Below, in pieces: positions 10,601 through 18,599 of a DNA stretch of 64,000 bases (within the stretch, counting starts at the first letter, position 1; every line of letters starts with the position of its first letter). Under the pieces are notes generated by a model. That model searched no databases. It had not been told where the DNA came from and worked only from the letters and a program-made list of their open reading frames with translations. Where the stretch lies: contig CAYJOD010000020.1 of NCBI GenBank assembly GCA_964371655.1, forward strand, positions 24,400-88,399, in the 5' to 3' direction. Source of the stretch: CAZGSN01 sp964371655 (lineage in GTDB: Bacteria > Desulfobacterota > Binatia > HRBIN30). Position numbers and translations under genes: made by a program.

Positions 10601-11851
10601 GCACCCGGCAACCCCGGCAAAGTGTTCATAGCCAGAGAGGGTGGACTGTTCGAAAGCATTGATTCAGGTGACAGTTGGCACCGCCTCAAAGTTCTTCCGC
10701 GACCCGTCGGTAATTTGGTGATCAATCCGGCTGCAGCCAACGAGCTGTATGCCGGCACGGACGGGGCTGGGATATTCAGGTCAACGGACAGTGGAAAGAA
10801 CTGGACCGCGATCAACAGGAATCTAGTTGCCAGCACGATAACGTCCATTGTGGTTGACCCGAGTAGACCTGGAACCGCATATGCTGGAACAAACGGTGGC
10901 GTCTTTAGGACTACGGATGGAGGAAGCAGCTGGAAGGAGAATGACACGATACTGGGATGGTCTTCCCTCGCGATCGACGCAACTGGGAATGCCGTCTATT
11001 CCCTGTCCGATGAAGGGGGTAGTCGGGCCATCTACAAGGCTACCGACGACGGCCAACGGTGGAACAAATTAAAGAATCAGCCCTCTACGACTTATCCAAA
11101 CGACGATCTACTAGGAATCTATACTGACTGCCACGAGGCAAATGTCCTGTTTGCCAACACGAGGAAGAATCTCTTCAAGAGTTTGAATGGTGGCGATGAA
11201 TGGCGGAGCATAACTGACGGCCTCGATGAATGGCGTCGCGCAAATGGCGGAGTGATTGATCTTACTGTGGAGCATCTCACCGGCAACGCAAGCGGTGTCC
11301 TATATGCAGCCACACGTTTCACTAAACCGTCGAGCACGAGCACAGGCACCGAGCCGCGCTTCAAGTTCGGGAATAGTCCGTGGTTTACGCCGGGTCAGGG
11401 CTTATTGAAGAGCATCAATGGTGGCCAGAGCTGGAATCTAGCCAACAACGGACTTCCAAACATGCAGATCGGCGTGCTGGCAGTTGACCCACGTGCAGGT
11501 TCGAACGTGTTCGTCAGTACGACGGATAATGGCTTGTTCAAAACGACTGATGCAGGCCAAAGCTGGCAAGACATACGCATCGGTTCGAGCGGGGACGAAC
11601 CTGACGTCGTGACTTGCATCGTGATTGACCCCAGTTTTCCTTGGATCCTATATGCAGGGACGGGAACTGGCTTATACAGCACCACTTCATCTGGTGAGAG
11701 TTGGAGCAAAGTAGAGAACGCAATGTCCTTGACCTTTGATTATCCAGTGACCGCACTTGGGATCGAGCCGGCTCCGCTGTCTCGGCTCTATGTTGGCACT
11801 GAGGGACACGGCGTCTTTGTGCTGACTTTGGGTCCCCGTTCGGGGCCGTGA
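7664..11851 (+). CDS. CHAT - transmembrane - FlgO/TolB-like - NTF2-like - Asp-box propeller protein
   Basis: The protein is 1395 aa, with a TTG start preceded by GCGAGGAAGA. Residues 1-345 are a CHAT domain closely related to that of the upstream gene, with H206 in HFCGH and C246 in FLNGC intact. A single hydrophobic segment at ~399-419 (FFAVVAIILLTLW) follows an Arg-rich stretch, so positive-inside topology puts CHAT in the cytoplasm. Outside lie a FlgO/TolB-N-like alpha/beta domain (~445-590, with KVVTGSFKVLGAKVRIDASV), an NTF2/SnoaL-like domain (~640-745), then about 13 Asp-box repeats of the type STNGGxxW from ~755 to the end, predicted as one or two beta-propellers like sortilin/Ycf48-type folds. 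It ends the sigma/CHAT set, 142 bp after the NACHT gene. A membrane receptor coupling an external ligand to an internal protease is inferred. Confidence 0.85.
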   Translation: MKPFATLQVVRSPGGIEYDLWLPGREVSGAMRYVPTHPIDEAELIELQALAAQLFRSGPSETFPLDAKATGERLYNALIPPELGERLRDLQVPLLVSVPRSGLPFELFYADDFWALRYALGKQIRLEVKGRSPEVTRTSGPMRALVISSDPRGDLAFVDHEAGKVTDTLVGGVRIKANPLYGPEANVDEVTRRLAERYDVIHFCGHIDRGSGGVAPGLLLASEQVLSGEVIRQRLDGRPFVFLNGCLGARGDTHKGWEEDISSVAYGFIRGGARAVIATVSEIGDEQAADLAVDFYRLACSGECLGEALRQARENARSKAPPSPAWLSFVLYGNPAEVLVDRSSESSTESSSVSPKVPAPADGERSEGPSAVTVTRESNYLAPSSASWGREWARSHRRGVLLGTFSFFAVVAIILLTLWRRGSRDESPNTETTVLALANVPRVPDAALGADSITVIEFGNLDEEDRGRHGWMGKAIQAALATELGKVEALDLYPEKLARIPAEGAPDLMLRAQKVGINKVVTGSFKVLGAKVRIDASVLDAATGKAIGEGVEGDLGEDDKEFFNLQKQLVLSLLRRMKTHVLPPEEGSIAAETNTSIVAYRLLLDGERVGAQSATASGQPSSVRRAEPLDLVSDEQTKLKVKQFLEDYRHVQEGKDLDGLTTLHVAFPYDQREAMRAYLANTDDLTIEIVDISIAINDETVWVSFTRRDRFIDKLSRAPERVEIRLAKTLTHSNGRLKISPRTPNSALIQNEAWENNGPEGGEVSAIAIDPSEPRTIYLGTGGGVFISTNGGERWRLSSDGLNGRVATLAIGPTVPQIIYAGGDRGSWKSTDAGESWTKMTVELFAYSLAIDPTDPRTAYWGGNGGMFKSTNGGDTWTRLGRGRTSSLVIAPTTPPALYAVRGGADTKLFKSTNGGENWYESGSGIWRPRTIAFDPDSPKVVYLGTGGHVFRSTDSGESWAPVASGMTDTNRDVTQIVVAPGNPGKVFIAREGGLFESIDSGDSWHRLKVLPRPVGNLVINPAAANELYAGTDGAGIFRSTDSGKNWTAINRNLVASTITSIVVDPSRPGTAYAGTNGGVFRTTDGGSSWKENDTILGWSSLAIDATGNAVYSLSDEGGSRAIYKATDDGQRWNKLKNQPSTTYPNDDLLGIYTDCHEANVLFANTRKNLFKSLNGGDEWRSITDGLDEWRRANGGVIDLTVEHLTGNASGVLYAATRFTKPSSTSTGTEPRFKFGNSPWFTPGQGLLKSINGGQSWNLANNGLPNMQIGVLAVDPRAGSNVFVSTTDNGLFKTTDAGQSWQDIRIGSSGDEPDVVTCIVIDPSFPWILYAGTGTGLYSTTSSGESWSKVENAMSLTFDYPVTALGIEPAPLSRLYVGTEGHGVFVLTLGPRSGP

Positions 11852-12026
11852 ACAAGTGCCACCTGGTGTTGGTTCGCGACGACACTTTCACCTTCGTCTT
11901 CACTGGCGATCGCACAAGCGAGCAGCGTCGGATCGTCAAGGGTTGTTGCTCTCGGCGCGACGCCTTCATTCCTGCACCGCTGGCGGGGCTGCCGAATCAT
12001 CAATCTAGAAATGCGACGGCTGGTTG

Positions 12027-12740
12027 TCAGATTGTCGCGGTCGCGCAGTAATCTGATACTTCTTCTGCCATTCGCCCGTCGCCGAGTTGAACGACGCGGG
12101 TTCCATACGCGAACGCTTGCGAGTCGTGCGTGACCAAGATGACGGTTCTCCCAAGCGCGCGGTTGGCATCACGCAGATTGTCGAGCACGAGCTTGCTGCT
12201 GTGGGCGTCGAGGTTGCCGGTTGGCTCATCGGCGAGGATGACCGTCGGCATCGCGACTAGCGCACGCGCTACGGCAACCCGTTGGCATTCGCCGCCCGAG
12301 AGCTCGTCGGGGAGCTGGTTCGCGCGCCGTTCGAGGCCGACGCGACCAAGCGCCTCGCGCACTCGGGGCTCAACATGCTTCGCCGAGACTCCGTCCAGAA
12401 GCAGAGGTAGTGCGACGTTCTCTGCGGCAGTCAGGGCTGGGAGGAGATTGAAGGACTGGAAGACGACGCCGAGGTTGCGGCGGCGGAAGCGGGCGCGTTC
12501 GCGATCGCGCATCTTCGTCAGCTCCTGTCCACACACGCTGATCTGACCTGTTGTTACCGGCAACAGGCCCGCGATCGCCTGCAGCAGTGTCGTCTTTCCC
12601 GAGCCGCTGTGCCCGATGATCACGAGGAGCTCGCCTTCCTCGACCTGCAGCGACACGTCGTGCAACGCGGCGACATCCGTATCACCTTGGCGGTACGTCT
12701 TACCGACACTCTCGATTTGAACGACTATGTTCGCTCCCAT
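12027..12740 (-). CDS. ABC transporter ATP-binding protein (LolD/MacB family)
   Basis: The ATG at 12740 gives 237 aa; upstream in-frame codons lie inside the permease gene and are not used. Hallmarks are all present: Walker A GHSGSGKTT, Q-loop VVFQSFNLLPALTAAENV, signature LSGGECQRVAVARAL, Walker B VILADEPTGNLD and H-loop VTHDSQ. The FQSFNLLP and DEPTGNLD variants are typical of the LolD/MacB/FtsE group, which pairs with FtsX-type permeases in mechanotransmission rather than classical import. The permease stop is two bases upstream, so the two are translated together. It is the last gene of the lipid-synthesis operon and probably powers export or release of its product. Confidence 0.9.
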   Translation of the reverse strand: MGANIVVQIESVGKTYRQGDTDVAALHDVSLQVEEGELLVIIGHSGSGKTTLLQAIAGLLPVTTGQISVCGQELTKMRDRERARFRRRNLGVVFQSFNLLPALTAAENVALPLLLDGVSAKHVEPRVREALGRVGLERRANQLPDELSGGECQRVAVARALVAMPTVILADEPTGNLDAHSSKLVLDNLRDANRALGRTVILVTHDSQAFAYGTRVVQLGDGRMAEEVSDYCATATI

Positions 12741-12742
12741 CG

Positions 12743-15301
12743 TTACCCCACGGACCAACGATCCACCGGCTGGCGTGCGGCGCGCAGCGCGGGCCACAGC
12801 AGTGGAAGCGGGGCAAGAACGAGTACCGCGGCGATGATCGTCAGCGCCGGCCGTAGCGGCAGGGCATAGGGAACGACCCAGCCGGTGATGGCAGGGATCG
12901 TACCGCGCACCCAACTGTACGCCCCGAGCGCTCCCGCGGCGGCACCGAAGAGCGCGCCGATTACGGTGGCGCCGAGACCTTCGAGCAACACCGCGGTACC
13001 GATCTGCATCTGTGAGGCGCCCGCAGCGCGGATCGCCCCATGCTCCGCGGCCGCGGCAATCGTGGCGGCGAGCAGCGCCTGCAACATGCCCCACAGTCCA
13101 ATCACCAGCGCGACGGCGGCAATGGCGTTGAGTGGCAGCAGGGCACGATCGACCATCTCCAAGACCTCGGCAATCAGCGTTGACGGCGAAAGAACGACGA
13201 GACCTTCCGATCGAGCTAACCGTTGCTCGATCGCGCCGCGCACGACACTCATGTCGGCGCTGGGCTCGATGTCGACGAAGAAGCCGTCCACGGCCGCATC
13301 GGCCCAATGAGTCAGATACGCCGTGCGCCCGATGATCACACTGCCGCCGGGCGCAGAAAAATCGACGATGATTGCGGCGATCGCGGCCCGATACGGTCCG
13401 TTGGGCGACGGAAGATCGATCGCGCCTCCAAGCTGCAGACGAGCTCTCCGAGCGAGGTTCTCGGAAATCAACACCGCCTCGCCGGCGGCCAACCGCGCCA
13501 GCGCCGCGTCAGCCTTGCCGTCGATGAACCGGTACCGGTTCAGGTCCTCAGCACGCAGCGGCACGGCAAGCCCAGAGGCGCGCAGGACAACGTCACGCCC
13601 CGCCACGGAAACGATTCGCTGCCGGGTTGGCTCCACACGCGCGATGCCAAGAATATCCGCAAGCGAGCTGCCGAGGTCGGGATCGAGATGCCCTGAGGTG
13701 CGGCGGACGATCGAGCTACTCGTGGTCACGAACAGCGAGTTACTTGTCAGCCCATGCAGCCAATCCCGGAGGCCGCGGTCGAAACTGTGCGCCACAGCGC
13801 CGACCGCCGTACCGAACTCGACGGTGAGCGCGAGCACTGTAATCGGTAGCGCGAATCGGAAGCGATCACGTGCCAGGGTTCGCGCCGCGATCAGCGCCGG
13901 CGCACCGAGCGGTCTTTGTACGATGCCCAACAGCGCTCGCGCCAGCCACGCCGTCACTGGTGGGGCAACGAGAAACGTCGCTGCCACGAACAGCGCACAG
14001 ATCAGCGGACCGGCGTAAGACTCAAACCCCTCTGCCAGCAACATCCAAGGAGCTGTTGCGAGAACGACACCGACGCTGCAGCGCAACCAAATGACCGCGT
14101 GAGCGCGCCTGTGCGATCGCAGCTTGCGCAGGGCGTCGGCATCGGTTCCGATAGTATGCGCGCCGACTGCCAGGATGGATGCACATACGGTTGCGGCGAA
14201 GCCGGCAAGCCCGGGCAGGAGCAGGCCCATGGGAGTAATCGTCATCCCGTCAATCGAAACAGCGTGCAGCGTCGCGCCACCGACCAACCCTGCGGCGGCA
14301 TGCACTAGCGATCGTGCAGCAAGGGCACCGAGCCCGACACCGACGACAGAGCCCATACCTCCAATGGCCACGGCGTCGACCACCAGCAGCACCGCTGTTT
14401 GTACACGGGTCGCGCCGAGCACTCGCCAGACGGCAACCTCACGCCGCCGTTCAGCGAGCCGGACAGATACTGCACCGAAGACGATGAATCCGCTGGCGAT
14501 GAGAACAACACCACCGAGAAACACCGCCGTGAGCGCAAAGGCGCGCAGCATGCTGTCCGCCACCTCGCGCTCCGTAGGGCGACTGACTACACCGTCGGCA
14601 CCGACGCGCGCCGCGAGTTGAGCCTGAACGGCGCCAACATCGGCATTCGGTACGAGCATGATCTCGATCCGGTCAATGCTCTCGCCCTTCGCGAAGATCG
14701 CCTGTGCGCGGCTGAGACGCATGAGGATGATCTCGTCGGCACCGAGCGGGAGTCCATTGGCACGCACAATCGCCGCCACCCCGAAGGATGACATCCCAGT
14801 CGGTGTCCAAAGGGCAACGGTGCTGCCGACCCGGAGGTCGAGACGCCGCGCCAAGCGCTCGCTTACGGCGATCCGGTCGTCCTGCCGGCCAATGAGCATC
14901 CACCCGTAGGTCGTCGTGGCTCTGATCGTGTCGCCGAAGAACGCGGCGGTGTCGTCACTCAAGATGGGAAGGCCAATCACGCGCACGGGCGATGCACCAT
15001 CCTGGTCGAGATAGGCGTTCGCATCGACTACCGGCACCGCATGAGCCACTCCTGGAACTGCACGTACGACGCCTGTCAGCTTCGCTGGTAATCCCGCGTC
15101 GGCAACAGGAACGACGCTGAGATCGGAACGGCCAATGGCGTGCTCGACCGTCCGCGCCAGGGCACGCGCAGCGAGCTCAATCGTGGGTTGCGCGCCGACG
15201 AGCAGAAACACTCCCGCGGCAACGCTCAGGGCGATGAGCAGCGCTGCGCCGGGGCTGCGGCGAATCTCACGGGTTGCGAGAAGGCGAAGCAGGAGCGTCA
15301 T
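12743..15301 (-). CDS. FtsX-family ABC transporter permease
   Basis: The ATG at 15301 begins MTLLLRLLATREIRRSPG and gives 852 aa; the longer frame upstream lacks coding character. The plan is that of duplicated FtsX permeases: an N-terminal helix, a large extracytoplasmic (MacB-PCD-like) domain, three helices (~270-420), more central helices, a second extracytoplasmic domain, and three C-terminal helices (~740-850) with repeated Gly/Ala-rich membrane segments. Such two-module proteins (~800-850 aa) act with one LolD-like ATPase. It follows the carrier-protein gene by 127 bp on the same strand and immediately precedes the ATPase. Handling of a lipid or acylated product is inferred from the neighbouring genes, not from a substrate motif. 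Confidence 0.85.
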   Translation of the reverse strand: MTLLLRLLATREIRRSPGAALLIALSVAAGVFLLVGAQPTIELAARALARTVEHAIGRSDLSVVPVADAGLPAKLTGVVRAVPGVAHAVPVVDANAYLDQDGASPVRVIGLPILSDDTAAFFGDTIRATTTYGWMLIGRQDDRIAVSERLARRLDLRVGSTVALWTPTGMSSFGVAAIVRANGLPLGADEIILMRLSRAQAIFAKGESIDRIEIMLVPNADVGAVQAQLAARVGADGVVSRPTEREVADSMLRAFALTAVFLGGVVLIASGFIVFGAVSVRLAERRREVAVWRVLGATRVQTAVLLVVDAVAIGGMGSVVGVGLGALAARSLVHAAAGLVGGATLHAVSIDGMTITPMGLLLPGLAGFAATVCASILAVGAHTIGTDADALRKLRSHRRAHAVIWLRCSVGVVLATAPWMLLAEGFESYAGPLICALFVAATFLVAPPVTAWLARALLGIVQRPLGAPALIAARTLARDRFRFALPITVLALTVEFGTAVGAVAHSFDRGLRDWLHGLTSNSLFVTTSSSIVRRTSGHLDPDLGSSLADILGIARVEPTRQRIVSVAGRDVVLRASGLAVPLRAEDLNRYRFIDGKADAALARLAAGEAVLISENLARRARLQLGGAIDLPSPNGPYRAAIAAIIVDFSAPGGSVIIGRTAYLTHWADAAVDGFFVDIEPSADMSVVRGAIEQRLARSEGLVVLSPSTLIAEVLEMVDRALLPLNAIAAVALVIGLWGMLQALLAATIAAAAEHGAIRAAGASQMQIGTAVLLEGLGATVIGALFGAAAGALGAYSWVRGTIPAITGWVVPYALPLRPALTIIAAVLVLAPLPLLWPALRAARQPVDRWSVG

Positions 15302-15428
15302 TGGTGGCGAATGACAAACACCTGGCGCCACGCTCTGGCGAGCGCAGCTACGCTTCCTTCCACCGGCCGGCGGGCCTTGAGACGGCCTCCATGCCCTGCA
15401 TCTACCTCCGTTCTCGCACCGGCGGATT

Positions 15429-16010
15429 TCAAAGTGGCCTACTCCCCTCATTTGGCGAGGGTAGATCATCTTCCGCCGCATGCTGCAGTTCGGACAGGAA
15501 CGCGACATACTCGACCAGCGCCTGGACCGTGAGGAAGCGGAAGAAGTCTTTGAGTCGCAGCTCGGTAATAGGCGCGTCGGCATCAAGCCTGTCGGGTACG
15601 CGACCGCCCACCAGCGCCGCGAGCGTGCCGATGTTCAGATTTCGAAAGATCTGCTCGCGTTGCGCCGGATCGAGTGCGGCGCGAACAGTCTCCGTGTCGA
15701 GACCCGGGGCCATCGGTAGTCCCCGCACTACGACTTCCCTGCGTACGAACTCGAAGAACGTCTTGCTGTCTCCCAACTTTTCGAGGCGGGCCAGTCCTTC
15801 CAGCAGCGGCAGATTGAACGTCTCCTCATTGGCCTGCACTTCCGGAAGCTCGAGGCCGAAGTCATGCTCGAGCGTGAACCACAATTCGAGGAACGTGATG
15901 CTGTCGGCGTCTAGATCGTCGACGAGCAGGAGCTCGGGCCGTACCTCCTCGGGCTTGAGCACCAGCAAGTCTCCGAGCAGCTTGCGGAGCTGCTCCGACA
16001 CCTCCGTCAT
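15429..16010 (-). CDS. Acyl carrier protein with a large internal insertion
   Basis: The product is 193 aa, more than twice a normal ACP. Residues 1-55 look like ACP helices I-II: LLVDDLDADSITFLELWF, with S37 as the phosphopantetheine attachment serine, then the acidic helix FTLEHDFGLELPE. The usual helix IV signature (TV..LV.YV) does not follow directly. It appears ~100 residues later as LTVQALVEYVAFL. The intervening ~60-160 segment is a mostly charged helical insert. The ATG overlaps the stop of the upstream reductase gene by four bases. It should carry the growing acyl chain for the adjacent ketosynthase, reductase and dehydratase. The ACP assignment is firm; the role of the insert is unknown. 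Confidence 0.8.
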   Translation of the reverse strand: MTEVSEQLRKLLGDLLVLKPEEVRPELLLVDDLDADSITFLELWFTLEHDFGLELPEVQANEETFNLPLLEGLARLEKLGDSKTFFEFVRREVVVRGLPMAPGLDTETVRAALDPAQREQIFRNLNIGTLAALVGGRVPDRLDADAPITELRLKDFFRFLTVQALVEYVAFLSELQHAAEDDLPSPNEGSRPL

Positions 16011-16801
16011 TGGGACCTCCGTCGTCTTCGTAAGCTGAAATAGGTGTTGCTGAAGCCGCCATCCACGTACACGACCTGGCCGGTCATGAACGAGGCACGG
16101 TCGGAGGCGAGAAACGCAGCCACCTCTGCAATCTCCTCCGGCTCCCCGAAGCGCTCCGCTGGAGTAACGGAAAGCACCTGCTCGCCGGCCTCGTCAAACG
16201 CCGCCGCGGTCATGGCGGTACGCACGGGACCTGGCGCCACGGCATTGACCGTCAAGTTCCCGCGCCGAGCAATCTCCGCACTAAGAGTACGCGCAAGCGC
16301 GTTGAGGGCGGCCTTGCTGCCGGCGTAAGCGATCTGCCCCTGCGTTCCACCACGTTCGCCGACGGCGGAGCTGATGAGCACGATCCGACCCCAGCGCAGC
16401 TTCAGCATCTCAAGCAAGACCGCTTGCGCGGCGACGACGGCGGGCCAGTAGTTCACGGCGAAGACATCGTGCATGGCGGCGACGTCGGCACCGAGGAGCG
16501 GCGCGCCTCCGGAAGTGCCGGCGGCATAAACCAGAATCGCAATCGGCCCGAGCTGGCTGCGGACTTCCGCCAGACTGCGGCGCAGGGCGGCCTCGTCGCG
16601 TACGTCGACCTGTAGTGCCAATATCGTCTTGCCCTCGGCTAAGGCACGCTTGGCTAATGCCTGAGCCGCATCTTCACCGTGGTGGAAGAGCACGGCGACG
16701 CGCGCACCGTCGCGTAGAAGCGCGGCGGTGATGGCTCCCCCGATACCGCGCGCGCCGCCGATCACCACAGCGACACGTTCCTGTTGTGCGCTTTCACTCA
16801 T
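16007..16801 (-). CDS. 3-oxoacyl-ACP reductase-like SDR (FabG-like)
   Basis: This 264-aa classical short-chain dehydrogenase/reductase has the cofactor glycine motif GGARGIGGA, the catalytic serine region VLISSAVGE, the catalytic Y-x3-K in YAGSK and the NAVAPGPVRTAM loop. Family members reduce 3-oxoacyl-ACP with NADPH in fatty-acid or polyketide synthesis. Its start overlaps the ketosynthase stop and its end overlaps the carrier-protein start, each by four bases, so all three are translationally coupled. The context makes 3-ketoacyl-ACP the likely substrate. An Arg-rich tail (LRRRRRSQ) at the C-terminus is odd but harmless-looking. Confidence 0.88.
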   Translation of the reverse strand: MSESAQQERVAVVIGGARGIGGAITAALLRDGARVAVLFHHGEDAAQALAKRALAEGKTILALQVDVRDEAALRRSLAEVRSQLGPIAILVYAAGTSGGAPLLGADVAAMHDVFAVNYWPAVVAAQAVLLEMLKLRWGRIVLISSAVGERGGTQGQIAYAGSKAALNALARTLSAEIARRGNLTVNAVAPGPVRTAMTAAAFDEAGEQVLSVTPAERFGEPEEIAEVAAFLASDRASFMTGQVVYVDGGFSNTYFSLRRRRRSQ

Positions 16802-18129
16802 CCCACGCCTCCTGGATCGCCGAAGATGAGGGAGGCGTTGGAACCGCCGATGGCGAATGAGTTGGAGAGGACGACACGCAGATCGGGCATCGTCCGGCTC
16901 CCTTCACTAACGTAGTCGAGGTCGCAGCGCGGATCGGCCACCTCGAGGTTGATCGTCGGCGGGATCCGCTTCTCATCGAGACACTTGATCGCGATCACCG
17001 CTTCGAGCGCGCCGGCTGCGGCGATAAGGTGGCCGGTCATACTCTTCGTCGACACCACCGGCATACGGTACGCGTGCGCCCCGAAGACGGTCTTGATGGC
17101 CTCGGTCTCAATACGGTCGTTCAGCGGCGTCGACGTGCCGTGGGCGTTCACGTGCCCGATGGCGTCGGGTGGAATGCCGGCATGGGCAAGCGCGCCGCGC
17201 ATCGCCAGCACGGCACCGGCGCCGTCCTCGGGTGGTGCGCTGACCTTGTAAGCGTCGCTCGATGCCCCGTAGCCCAGCAGCTCAGCATAGACCCTGGCAC
17301 CGCGCCGCCGCGCGTGCTCGCGCTCTTCCAGCACGACCACCGCCGCACCTTCGCCTACGACGCAGCCGTCACGGCGAAGATCAAACGGCCGCGATGCGGC
17401 TGGGCCGGCGGCTTCGTTGGGACTAACCGCGTCCAACGCGCAGAACGCCGCCAGCTCACCGGGGTTGAGCATCGAATCGGCGCCGCCAGCGAGCATGACG
17501 TCGGCGTCGTCGCGGGCGATGACCCAGGCTGCCTCACCGATCGCCTGTGCACCGGCGGAGCAAAGGTTGACGTTCGTCAGCGTCGGCCCGCGTGCCTGGT
17601 ATCGCATTGCGATGTACGCCGATACCAGACATTGGCACTGCTGCAGGAACAGTACGGGGTTCACCGCGCCGGCAGCGCGCGCGGCCAGCTGATCTCCCCA
17701 CAGCCTCACGTCGTCGTCGGGGCCCCGTCCGTCCGTCAATCTGTGCAAAGTCATGAGCATCTCTCGTGCTGCCGCTTCGCCGCCGCGTCCGGCGCCCATG
17801 AACACGCCGAAGCGCTCGGGTGATACGGCTGCGGGGGCCAGCCGCGCGTCATCGCAGCAGAGTGCGGCCGCACACAGTGCCATGGTCTGGACCCAGTCGG
17901 CGGTACGCAGGACCCGCAGTCCGGGACGGTCTTGGATAATCGCGCTCGGGTCGAGGGTTTCGACGATCCCGCCAACCTTCGAGCGACTGTGCGTCACGTC
18001 GAAGCGTCGAATCGGTCGGATACCCGTCTGCCCGGCACAGAGCGCATCGAAGACGCGGCGCACGTCGGTCCCGTGCGAGCACACCACGCCAAGCCCCGTC
18101 ACCACCACGCGTCGCGACGCCGTCTTCAT
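16798..18129 (-). CDS. Beta-ketoacyl-ACP synthase II-like (FabF-like)
   Basis: The ATG at 18129 overlaps the dehydratase stop as ATGA and gives 443 aa starting MKTASRRVVVTGLG; a longer 455-aa frame is less likely. The condensing-enzyme triad is intact: C190 in VNLCSAGAQAIGEA, H330 in VNAHGTSTPLND and H367 in SMTGHLIAAAG. The C-terminal SNSFAIGGSNASLIF motif is typical of KAS I/II. It elongates acyl-ACP by decarboxylative condensation with malonyl-ACP. No chain-length-factor partner is present, so it probably works as a homodimer in a dedicated FAS- or aryl-polyene-like pathway with the neighbouring genes. Confidence 0.9.
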   Translation of the reverse strand: MKTASRRVVVTGLGVVCSHGTDVRRVFDALCAGQTGIRPIRRFDVTHSRSKVGGIVETLDPSAIIQDRPGLRVLRTADWVQTMALCAAALCCDDARLAPAAVSPERFGVFMGAGRGGEAAAREMLMTLHRLTDGRGPDDDVRLWGDQLAARAAGAVNPVLFLQQCQCLVSAYIAMRYQARGPTLTNVNLCSAGAQAIGEAAWVIARDDADVMLAGGADSMLNPGELAAFCALDAVSPNEAAGPAASRPFDLRRDGCVVGEGAAVVVLEEREHARRRGARVYAELLGYGASSDAYKVSAPPEDGAGAVLAMRGALAHAGIPPDAIGHVNAHGTSTPLNDRIETEAIKTVFGAHAYRMPVVSTKSMTGHLIAAAGALEAVIAIKCLDEKRIPPTINLEVADPRCDLDYVSEGSRTMPDLRVVLSNSFAIGGSNASLIFGDPGGVG

Positions 18130-18599
18130 CGCAAACCTCGCGGCCGCTCGAGATCGCGCATCCATTGGGTTGCAAAGCGTGCGACCTCAGCGGAGATGCT
18201 CTCGTCAAGCCGACGGTACGCCAAGAGGAGGCGGCCGCGGGCCGTGGGCTGACCGTCGACCGTCGCATGGGCCGCGACGCGGGTGGCGGATGGACGCCAG
18301 TCCGTAACCGCGATCGTGATCTGCAGCTGATCGCCGGGATGAACCGGCCGTCGGAAATGCACGCGCTCGACGACCGACAGGGCCGCCGCATACGCGGCTC
18401 CCTCTTTCTCGAGCAGTGATCGCATCACCAGGTAGCCGGCAGCTTGCGCCATCGCCTCGATGGTGAGGGCACCGGGAAAGAGCGGGAATCCGGGGAAATG
18501 ATGCTCGAAGACATCGGACTCGAGCGTGACGTTCTTCGTCGCAACGACCCGCTCGAATGGCGTCCACTCCAGCACGCGGTCGATCATCAGATAGCGCAC
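18126..18599 (-). CDS. 3-hydroxyacyl-ACP dehydratase-like hotdog protein (FabZ-like)
   Basis: A GTG at 18599 gives 157 aa starting VRYLMIDRVLEW, which matches the usual start of this family; an ATG at 18587 would give 153 aa. The hotdog core has the FabZ/FabA pattern HHFPGFPLFPGALTIEAMAQ, in which His and the downstream Glu form the active site. It would dehydrate 3-hydroxyacyl-ACP to enoyl-ACP. The start overlaps the acyltransferase gene and the stop overlaps the ketosynthase gene. No enoyl reductase is present in the cluster, so unsaturated or polyene products are possible, though a general cellular enzyme could complete the cycle. Confidence 0.85.
   Translation of the reverse strand: MRYLMIDRVLEWTPFERVVATKNVTLESDVFEHHFPGFPLFPGALTIEAMAQAAGYLVMRSLLEKEGAAYAAALSVVERVHFRRPVHPGDQLQITIAVTDWRPSATRVAAHATVDGQPTARGRLLLAYRRLDESISAEVARFATQWMRDLERPRGLR

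Noticed and set aside
12741..13307. An N-terminal extension of the ATPase frame to 426 aa
   Set aside because: The extra 189 residues lie inside the permease gene and are Arg-rich; the ATG at 12740 starts directly with an ABC ATPase domain.
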